From: Sedimentisphaerales bacterium
Lineage (GTDB): Bacteria > Planctomycetota > Phycisphaerae > Sedimentisphaerales > SG8-4
Reading direction: 5' to 3'
Assembly (NCBI GenBank): GCA_016932895.1
Contig: JAFGCA010000138.1
Location: forward strand, 1 to 12,447
Length of the DNA: 12,447 nucleotides
Shown one piece after another: positions 7,361 through 12,447 of this stretch. How positions within the stretch are numbered: position 1 is the first letter of the stretch; each line of letters begins with the position of its first letter. Under the pieces are notes generated by a model that was given only the letters and a program-made list of their open reading frames with translations, did not search any database and had not been told where the DNA came from. Both the position numbers and the translations under genes were made by a program.

Positions 7361-9208
7361 TTAGTACAGTATCATATCATACGGCATCATCATAATCACG
7401 CTTTCTTTGCGGACCAGTTCGAGGCCCTGCAAGGCCCGGGTCAGGGCGGCGGCCCGCTGCGGCTCGGCCTGGCGCAGCAAATCGATCAAGGGCGTCAGCG
7501 TCGGATGGCCCGCCAACAGGCTCGTGGCGGCGGGCAGGGAAATGTCCGTCGCCCTTTCGCCCTCGCCGGAATACTGCTGCATCATCTCGGTGATGAAATC
7601 CTTGGGCTCGGGGATGACGCGAACCTCGTAATCGTCGAGCGACGCCTTGGCGGCAGCGGACTTGACCGCCTGGTCAAGTCCGCCGATGCGGTCGACCAGC
7701 CCCAGTTCCAGGGCCTGCTTTCCCGTGAAGACGCGACCGCCGGCGATCTCGTCGAGAGGCTCGGTGAGCTTGCCCTCCCGACCCTGCGCCACGTGACCCT
7801 TGAAAGTCTCGTACACGTCGCGCATGTACCCTTCAAACAAACGACGCTCGTCGTCATTGAACGGCCTGTCGCTGTTGAGAAGGTCCGCGTGAGCCCCGCG
7901 TTTGTAGCCGACCCAGTTGATGCCGAGCTTGTCCCAGAGCCCCTTGGTGACGAGCTTGCCGCCCACGACGCCGATGGAAGCGGTAACCGTCACCTCGTTG
8001 GCGAAGATTGTATCGGCCGCACAGGAGACGTAGTAGCCGCCGCTGCCGGCGACGTTGCCCATGGAGACAACGAAGGGCTTCTTGTCCTGCAAGCGCCGCG
8101 TGGCGTTCAGGATCACCTCGCTGGCCTCGGCGGAACCGCCCGGCGAATCGACGCGCATCACCACCGCCTTGACGGATTCGTCTTTGGCGGCCTTCTCCAG
8201 GGCCTTGCGAACGTCGCCGCTGTAGGCCCCGCCGGTCGGCCCGAAAAGGCTCGGCTGGCTGTGCCCCGGCAGGATGACGCCCTCGACGTAGACGATAGCG
8301 ACCGCGTCCTTCTGCGAGACCGTGGGCGTCTTGAACATCTCAGCCAGAAGGGAGAAGACGGCCAGCGGACTGGCCAGGTTGATCTGCGGAGCTTTCTCCC
8401 GGCCGTACCGGTTGTCCACCTTCACCGGCCCCTCGATCTCGTCCTTGACCCGCGCGAGAAATTCGTCGCGCGTCTCCACGGCGTCAATCAAGCCCTCTTC
8501 CAGGGCCTCGTTGGCAAGGTACGGCCCGCCGTCGATAAGGTCGCGCACCTGCGCGGGCGTCTTGTCCCGCGATTCGGCGATCATCTCCACCAGCGACTCG
8601 TAATAGCTGTCGAAAAGCCAGTTGACGTTCTCCCGTGCCTCTTCGCTGGGGCCCGTGCGCATCAGCATCTCGCCGGCGGACTTGTACGCTTCCATCTGCA
8701 TCATGTCCGCCCGGACGCCAATCTTCTCCAGCAGTCCCTTCACGTACAGCGCTTCGCCGTACATGCCGGTCAGCCACAGCGACGACTGCGGCGCGAGACT
8801 GAGATGGTCCCCCGCGCAGAGCAGCGCATAGGAGAAAGTACCGATCCCTTCGGCGTGCACGTACACCTTCTTGTCGGCGTCCTGGAGGCGACCGAGGGCC
8901 CGCCGGATTTCCTCCAACTGCGCATACCCAAGGTACATGTCGCCATACGTGAGCACGACCGCTTTGACCTCTGCATCCGCGCTCGCCCGGTCGATGCGTC
9001 GAACGAGGCTCTTGAGCGACGTGACCTGCCCGGCCATGAAGCCGAACGGATCGACCATCGGCGCTTCGCTCACCATGCCGCTCAGATGAAAATGCGCCAC
9101 CACTGCAGGCGATGCCTCGACCTCTCCCCCAGCGCTCCCCAAGCACACTGAGCCCAAAACCGCCCACGCCACACCGATCCACAGCAAATTCGTCCTTGCC
9201 CCGTTCAT
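7361..9208 (-). CDS. sppA: Signal peptide peptidase SppA, long (double-domain) form, S49 family
   Basis: A 615-residue protein, close to the roughly 618 residues of E. coli SppA. It has an N-terminal S49-like half and a C-terminal catalytic half. The Ser-Lys dyad is visible: K176 in MEAYKSAGEML (matching the family's YKSA lysine) and S389 in GNVAGSGGYYVS. VMRVDSPGGSAEASE (350-364) is the other S49 signature. The N-terminal hydrophobic stretch (LLWIGVAWAVLGSVCLG) is a signal sequence or anchor; the enzyme digests cleaved signal peptides at the membrane. I start at ATG 9208 because AAAGGAG lies 7 nt upstream; the 37 extra residues of the longer frame (to 9319) are Arg-rich and unlike the family. 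The next gene starts 58 nt downstream. Confidence 0.93.
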   Translation of the reverse strand: MNGARTNLLWIGVAWAVLGSVCLGSAGGEVEASPAVVAHFHLSGMVSEAPMVDPFGFMAGQVTSLKSLVRRIDRASADAEVKAVVLTYGDMYLGYAQLEEIRRALGRLQDADKKVYVHAEGIGTFSYALLCAGDHLSLAPQSSLWLTGMYGEALYVKGLLEKIGVRADMMQMEAYKSAGEMLMRTGPSEEARENVNWLFDSYYESLVEMIAESRDKTPAQVRDLIDGGPYLANEALEEGLIDAVETRDEFLARVKDEIEGPVKVDNRYGREKAPQINLASPLAVFSLLAEMFKTPTVSQKDAVAIVYVEGVILPGHSQPSLFGPTGGAYSGDVRKALEKAAKDESVKAVVMRVDSPGGSAEASEVILNATRRLQDKKPFVVSMGNVAGSGGYYVSCAADTIFANEVTVTASIGVVGGKLVTKGLWDKLGINWVGYKRGAHADLLNSDRPFNDDERRLFEGYMRDVYETFKGHVAQGREGKLTEPLDEIAGGRVFTGKQALELGLVDRIGGLDQAVKSAAAKASLDDYEVRVIPEPKDFITEMMQQYSGEGERATDISLPAATSLLAGHPTLTPLIDLLRQAEPQRAAALTRALQGLELVRKESVIMMMPYDMILY

Positions 9209-9531
9209 GATCGCTCTCCTTTCCAATCCAGACCACCGGACCGCACGCGTTGTCTCACTGCGCCACGGCACGCGCACCTCGCTGCGGCACCGTCGAAACA
9301 ACGATTCCATCTTACCCATACGACGCTCGGCGCGAGCCGAAAATCGAAAAAAAACCTGAGAATGAGGCGTGCGTGCCTGAAAATCGTGGGGAACTAACGA
9401 TGCCGCCCTTCGTCAAGCTCCCGGGTGCTTCACTTCGTTCCCCACGACTACCCTGTAATGAGTTGAGGCAGGACAGTGGGTGCGCGCGCCTCGCAATTGG
9501 GGCCTCGCTGCGAGGGGGGGAACGTGGCAGG
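9209..9531. other. Intergenic stretch upstream of sppA
   Basis: About 320 bp without an accepted gene. It holds the sppA ribosome-binding site (AAAGGAG), a GCTCG/CGAGC hairpin at about 9325-9339, an A8 run at 9347-9354 (T8 on the minus strand) and the inverted repeat at 9384-9447. I find no convincing -35/-10 pair for sppA. A TTG-started plus-strand frame crosses it (9250-9690) but has no ribosome-binding site and mirrors minus-strand coding sequence. Confidence 0.5.
9384..9447. repeat. 64-bp inverted repeat with 11-bp perfect arms
   Basis: TCGTGGGGAAC (9384-9394) is perfectly inverted as GTTCCCCACGA (9437-9447). The 42-bp interior has its own short stem (AAGC/GCTT) around a CCCGGG palindrome. 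On the minus strand the right-hand arm is followed directly by TTTT (9383-9380), so the structure could end transcription of the secreted-protein gene at 9603-10355. It could equally be a dispersed REP/MITE-type element. Both readings are inference. Confidence 0.5.
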
Positions 9532-9738
9532 TCAGTGTGCAGGTGGGTCGTCTCGACCGGCGACGTTCTGCGGGGGCAAGGGGAGCTTGTCGAGTCGCGT
9601 TTTCAGAATCTTCTCCTGTCGCGACGGCTGCTGGAGGCCGGCGAACAACTGCCCGGCCCGGGCGGTGTCCTGGGCGAGTCGTCGGCGTAAGCACCAGCGA
9701 GGACTTGAACGTACGAAGTGCCACTTGCGATAGTATCA
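9532..9738 (-). pseudogene. Out-of-frame coding-like segment, probable displaced 3' end of the preceding gene
   Basis: In the minus-strand frame ending at TGA 9532-9534 there is a start-less open stretch whose downstream part reads AQDTARAGQLFAGLQQPS, then RQEKILKTRLDKLPLPPQN. It looks like an amphipathic helix, and about 80 per cent of its codons end in G or C. The overlapping annotated frame (9603-10355) ends in a low-complexity tail (PPGPGSCSPASSSRRDRRRF) that looks out of frame. A single indel near 9665-9690 would join the two. It may therefore be the true C-terminus of that gene, or a relic of a different gene, since the main body of 9603-10355 uses G/C-ending codons less strongly. Confidence 0.35.
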
Positions 9739-10355
9739 TCATTATACTCGCGCATTTTCCAGTCGACGCCAATGAGATACTTGCCCGCTTCGCGGTTGAA
9801 GTCCGAGAGAGTGGCCTGGTCGGGCTCTCCAAGAACATCGTAGTCAACGTACCCCGTCTGACTGTTCTGTACGTCCCCGTACGCACTAATGCCTCCGGAT
9901 GCAGTGCCCGCACTTCTCGCAAGCCAGGCGAAGCTGCTCGCATCTGCCTCGCTATAGGCCGAACCACCGTCACCTGGATCGGTGTTTCCCCATGCGTCGG
10001 CACTGCCCTCGGCCTCAAGATCCCATGAGAGGTCGCCGCCGGGGGGCGTGCTGGGAGGGCCTTCCCATTCCCAGGAGACTTCCCAGTACGCCGTACCGGA
10101 CGCAGCGGCCAACGCGGAATCCACCGCTTTGGCCCAGGCATAGGTGTTTACGTAGCAGTAACAGTAGCCCCGCGGTAGCGAGTCAGTTACGACCTTTGTG
10201 TATTCTCCCATGGTGGAAGTTTGCGTGTTGGCGGGATTGTCGTCCACCGTCCACGCGGTGGGACCAGATTGCACATAATCAGCCTCCACCGGTGGCACTG
10301 GTGCGACTGCTGTTACGACCAGCATCGTCATGAACCATCTGACTTCAGCTTTCAT
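9603..10355 (-). CDS. Secreted protein of unknown function, 3' end possibly frameshifted
   Basis: A 250-residue frame. Residues 1-25 look like a signal peptide (MKAEVRWFMTMLVVTAVAPV, then PPVEA|DYV). The mature part is acidic, rich in Ser, Gly, Ala, Tyr and Trp, with a CYC pair at 65-67 and WEVSWEWEG at 91-99; it suggests a beta-rich extracellular domain. I do not recognise it. AAGGAG with 7 nt spacing precedes the ATG at 10355. From about residue 226 the sequence turns into a Pro/Ser/Arg tail that looks like out-of-frame translation, whereas another frame is coding-like there (9532-9738). It lies between the pseudopilin-like gene and sppA on the same strand. Confidence 0.72.
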   Translation of the reverse strand: MKAEVRWFMTMLVVTAVAPVPPVEADYVQSGPTAWTVDDNPANTQTSTMGEYTKVVTDSLPRGYCYCYVNTYAWAKAVDSALAAASGTAYWEVSWEWEGPPSTPPGGDLSWDLEAEGSADAWGNTDPGDGGSAYSEADASSFAWLARSAGTASGGISAYGDVQNSQTGYVDYDVLGEPDQATLSDFNREAGKYLIGVDWKMREYNDDTIASGTSYVQVLAGAYADDSPRTPPGPGSCSPASSSRRDRRRF

Positions 10356-10677
10356 CCTTGATCTCCTTCTTTAGCCATTCCATTCAATGGTCTCAACGTC
10401 TTCTTCAAGTTGGATCTACCGCCCCCTTCACGGTCCTCGAATCATATCTCTCACCTCCTTTCTTTCGAACTCATTCGTCAATCATCACGGAGCAAAACCA
10501 GAACGCGCATTCACTGTCCGCTTACATCGCAGGATCTCCAACAAGCAGGTTCAGGTGTGCTTCTTCCCTGACGTATTTCATTCGACCTTCGCACAACTCT
10601 ACGCCTCTTGCATCTCCATTCTTCCCGGATACCAGAAGCCGTATGCTGTATCGCGCCCGCCGTTTGAGCCGGGCACT
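10356..10677. other. Intergenic stretch between pseudopilin-like and secreted-protein genes
   Basis: A 322-bp gap, less GC-rich than its surroundings. On the minus strand it holds a weak hairpin just after the pseudopilin stop (GCCCG 10655-10659 with CGGGC 10670-10674, no U-tract), the mini-ORF at 10428-10445 with its strong ribosome-binding site, and the AAGGAG of the next gene. TTGACG occurs upstream of the mini-ORF, but no -10 box stands at a usable distance. Confidence 0.5.
10428..10445 (-). other. Five-codon mini-ORF with near-perfect Shine-Dalgarno
   Basis: AAGGAGGTGA, a near-complete anti-Shine-Dalgarno match (AGGAGG at 10454-10459), stands 8 nt before an ATG at 10445 that encodes only MIRGP before TGA (10428-10430). 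It is the strongest ribosome-binding site in the window and sits 72 bp upstream of the secreted-protein gene. It may be a leader peptide, a ribosome-loading site or the remains of a gene whose frame was lost. Expression is not demonstrable from sequence. Confidence 0.3.
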
Positions 10678-11739
10678 TCAGTACTCCTTGAACTGCCTCA
10701 TCCACTTCGGCCAGTCTCCGGGTTCGACGCCGCCGGCCTTGGTCCAGGGACCGTTGATGCCGTAGTCACGGCGCCACTTGAGCGTCCACAACTCTCTCAA
10801 ACCGACTCTTCTCGCAGACCAGTCGAGGAACAGGCTATTAACATACCCATGATGCCGGTTGAGACAGAAGTATCCCATGTGATCGCTGGGATGGGGGTGT
10901 GCCTCTATCTCCGGCGGGTGGTCCCATTCGTCCGGATCACTACCTGGACGCGTGCAGTCCAGAAGCACCGGGACCTCGCCTTGCCCCCCCAGGGCAAAGA
11001 CGTTGAGACAATGCCTGGGCTCGCCCAAGGGAGGATTCGGTCTGAAATGACCGTCGATCATCCAGTGGTTAAAACCGTAGCTGGCACGAAAGGCTGGAAG
11101 GGGCGACGCGACCTCCCAGGCCGTAAGCCTTGCATTATCCGCGAGTACGAGTATACGCCAGCTCGATCCATCGAAGGTAGGTGATTCCTCCCCCAGGCCG
11201 CCCTCCGGAGCAGGGGCGTGCACGGCCATGGGGCAGCACCTGATCCCCTCGGCGTAGACGCCATGCTGTCGCGTCGGTGCCAGCGGATTTTCCGCGTCCA
11301 GAGGCATCGCCCCACGCAGAAGCCATACGGCCACCGGCCAACGGCCGTATGGAAGGTCCCCATCGTTTTCTTGCGTATACACCGCGAAAATCTGTCCCCA
11401 CTGGCGCAGGTTTGACCGGCAGACGACCGCCTTCGCCTGGCTCCGCACGCGGCCCAGGACGGGCAGCAGGATCGCCATCAGTAACGCAATCACGGCGATG
11501 ACCACCAGCAGCTCGATCAGCGTGAAAGCCGCCCTACCGCGCGTGTCATCCTGAGGCGGAGCCGAAGGATCTGGCGTGCGAAGGAGAGTTCTCATGCGAA
11601 GCCCGGATCCTTCACGCCGCGGCGCTTCGTTCAGGATGACGGCGCAGTGCGGCAGTTTCAGGGGCGTCCGTGTGGTGCTGGAACCGGCCCTCGGGAGGCT
11701 TTGGCTGTGCCTTCCCTCGCGTTTTCTCTCTCTGTCCAT
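10678..11739 (-). CDS. Pseudopilin-like protein (type II secretion/prepilin family, planctomycete H-X9-DG type)
   Basis: A 353-residue protein. F72 begins FTLIELLVVIAVIALLMAIL, the conserved prepilin N-methylation and transmembrane helix; E76 is the expected +5 glutamate. The body and the C-terminal HHGYVNSLFLDWSARRVGL followed by ELWTLKW match the large planctomycete families with an H-X9-DG-like tail. It is probably processed by prepilin peptidase and assembled or membrane-anchored; its exact task is unknown. The residue before F72 is Ala where Gly is usual. Start choice: ATG 11739 has AAAGGAG 8 nt upstream, but gives a 71-residue leader, far longer than normal. Residues 34-65 are encoded by an inverted-repeat element (11545-11640), which explains the length. 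ATG 11595 inside the element is an alternative start without a clear ribosome-binding site. Confidence 0.87.
   Translation of the reverse strand: MDRERKREGRHSQSLPRAGSSTTRTPLKLPHCAVILNEAPRREGSGLRMRTLLRTPDPSAPPQDDTRGRAAFTLIELLVVIAVIALLMAILLPVLGRVRSQAKAVVCRSNLRQWGQIFAVYTQENDGDLPYGRWPVAVWLLRGAMPLDAENPLAPTRQHGVYAEGIRCCPMAVHAPAPEGGLGEESPTFDGSSWRILVLADNARLTAWEVASPLPAFRASYGFNHWMIDGHFRPNPPLGEPRHCLNVFALGGQGEVPVLLDCTRPGSDPDEWDHPPEIEAHPHPSDHMGYFCLNRHHGYVNSLFLDWSARRVGLRELWTLKWRRDYGINGPWTKAGGVEPGDWPKWMRQFKEY
11545..11640. repeat. 96-bp REP/MITE-like inverted repeat inside the pseudopilin leader
   Basis: GTCATCCTGA (11545-11554) is perfectly inverted as TCAGGATGAC (11631-11640), and both arms carry GAAGGATC further in. 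This resembles the dispersed GTCATCCTGA...GAAGGATCT repeats I recall from many bacterial genomes. At 96 bp it keeps the reading frame (32 codons) and encodes residues 34-65 of the pseudopilin-like leader, including VILNEAPRREGSGL and RTPDPSAPPQDD. No clear target-site duplication is visible at its edges. Confidence 0.7.
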
Positions 11740-12294
11740 CGCTTCTGCTCCTTTCCGTAAGGAGCCGCTGGGGCGGTATCGCCGCTTATCGCCGATGTCT
11801 GCACATGATCTCCGGCGAATCCGCACCCGGCTTCCTTATCCATCTTCCGCTGAAAGCCTGTCGCCTGTTTTACCAGATTCACGCATCGCAATCCGCACTC
11901 AATGCACAAATCACACAAGAAGGCGTTTCTCGCAACCGAAATGTTGATAGTATTCTTGAAAAAATCGAAAACTTTTTCACCCGCCATTTTCCAGCAATCC
12001 GCATGGGCTAAAGTTCATCCTACCCGCTATGTGGCAGCCGAACGCACGCACTGCCATCTACGCCATAGAGATGGGCGAATGCTTTAAACAACAAGAGAAC
12101 AAGCCTGCCCCGAATGATGCGTCCTTAAGATCGGCGGCGGGACTGAAATCTGCGTTTTTGAGCCAAGAGCGCGGTGCCAAGGCGGAAAACCGCTTATGGA
12201 AGGGCCATTCAAGCCTGCCCCCCTATCCTTCCCGGTTACCGGCGGCGAGCAGATGATTCCCAGGCCGCACCGCCCTCCGATCGATGACGGAAAA
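11740..12294. other. Gene-poor region upstream of the pseudopilin-like gene
   Basis: About 555 bp with no accepted gene. Just upstream of the pseudopilin start is its ribosome-binding site (AAAGGAG). Around 11945-11995 the sequence becomes AT-rich; on the minus strand TACTAT (11952-11947) could be a -10 box but no good -35 accompanies it. Other items: a TGGCAG/CTGCCA hairpin (12032-12056), a 12-bp direct repeat CAAGCCTGCCCC at 12100 and 12210, a near-palindrome CCGGTTACCGG (12232-12242) and a GCGG-AAAA-CCGC hairpin at about 12182-12193. Several short frames cross it, but none has a ribosome-binding site and a protein-like composition. Confidence 0.45.
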
Positions 12295-12447
12295 TCAAGG
12301 CCCGCCGAAGTTGGACCAGGCGGTCAGGGCCGATTCGGGCACGTCGCGGGCACGGTCGCAAACCTTCTTTACGTTCGCCAGATCGTTGTTGTAGAGCGAG
12401 ATCGCTTTGGCTCTTGAGCCTTGGAGGGACAGGAACACGTTCGTTCC
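12295..12447 (-). CDS. C-terminal fragment of an unidentified protein (5' end outside window)
   Basis: The minus frame is open from the window edge to TGA at 12295-12297, 50 codons. It reads GTNVFLSLQGSRAKAISLYN, then NDLANVKKVCDRARDVPESA and LTAWSNFGGP. The beta-strand start and mixed helical middle are protein-like and the codons mostly end in G or C, so I take it as the real end of a gene lying to the right. I do not recognise the family. It is cotranscribed in direction with the pseudopilin-like gene but separated by 555 bp. Confidence 0.65.
   Translation of the reverse strand, partial: GTNVFLSLQGSRAKAISLYNNDLANVKKVCDRARDVPESALTAWSNFGGP

Noticed and set aside
7148..9151. 667-residue plus-strand frame opposite sppA
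   Set aside because: Mirror of the SppA coding frame; SppA has both catalytic residues and the expected length.
9347..9354. T8 run (minus strand) as an intrinsic terminator
   Set aside because: The only stem before it is a 4-bp AGGC/GCCT ending about 10 nt away; the good GCTCG/CGAGC hairpin comes after the run, in the wrong order.
9250..9690. 146-residue plus-strand frame
   Set aside because: TTG start without a ribosome-binding site, crosses an inverted repeat and mirrors the GC3-biased minus frame.
11658..11987. 109-residue minus-strand frame upstream of the pseudopilin-like gene
   Set aside because: Overlaps the pseudopilin leader in another frame, weak ribosome-binding site and no protein-like composition after about residue 30.
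12032..12242. Hairpins and direct repeats as a riboswitch or CRISPR
   Set aside because: Only two copies of a 12-bp repeat, no regular spacers, and no match to the riboswitch cores I could compare by eye.

Overview
The window looks like a piece of a GC-rich genome from the Planctomycetota, most likely Phycisphaerae or a Sedimentisphaerales-like group. The main clue is the pseudopilin-type gene at 10678-11739, which carries the FTLIELLVVI methylation/transmembrane segment and a C-terminal HHG...LDWS motif typical of the large prepilin-like families in that phylum. Secreted carbohydrate-active proteins, a long-form SppA and REP-like inverted repeats fit the same picture. The taxonomic call is inference; there is no rRNA or other marker gene.

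Layout. Left edge, plus strand: the 3' end of a six-hairpin-glycosidase-like gene (1-761), then a carbon-nitrogen hydrolase of the nitrilase superfamily (869-1831). A REP-like double hairpin (1878-1937) sits in the convergent gap. From there to the right edge everything I accept is on the minus strand. Reading in the direction of transcription: a gene cut by the right edge (ends 12295); a gene-poor 555-bp stretch; a pseudopilin-like gene with a 96-bp inverted-repeat element embedded in its leader; a five-codon mini-ORF with a near-perfect Shine-Dalgarno; a secreted protein of unknown function with a probable frame change near its 3' end; another inverted repeat (9384-9447); sppA; a secreted protein with an in-frame UGA; a 61-aa zinc-ribbon protein; a possible 17-aa peptide; a CBM9-like protein; and a signal-peptide-bearing right-handed beta-helix protein with a C-terminal PDZ domain.

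The most interesting observation is in the gene at 5806-7302. The obvious ORF stops at a UGA (5944-5946), but the same frame continues for 45 protein-like codons to a TAG at 5806-5808. The UGA sits in an (UGA)-Gly-Gly-Thr-Cys-Gly-Tyr context, so a residue there would form a U/C-x3-C pair. A perfect 8-bp hairpin with a UGG loop begins 13 nt after the UGA, placing its loop 21 nt downstream, as expected for a bacterial SECIS element. Accepting the read-through also shortens the gap to the next gene from 179 to 41 nt. I read this as a candidate undescribed selenoprotein family; a nonsense mutation or base-call error is the main alternative.

Functional logic: sppA, the UGA gene and the zinc-ribbon gene are closely spaced and could be one transcript concerned with exported proteins. 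The CBM9-like and beta-helix genes form a tight pair (40-nt gap) that probably acts on polysaccharide. The left-edge glycosidase-like gene supports a carbohydrate-processing theme, but it is on the opposite strand and need not be co-regulated.
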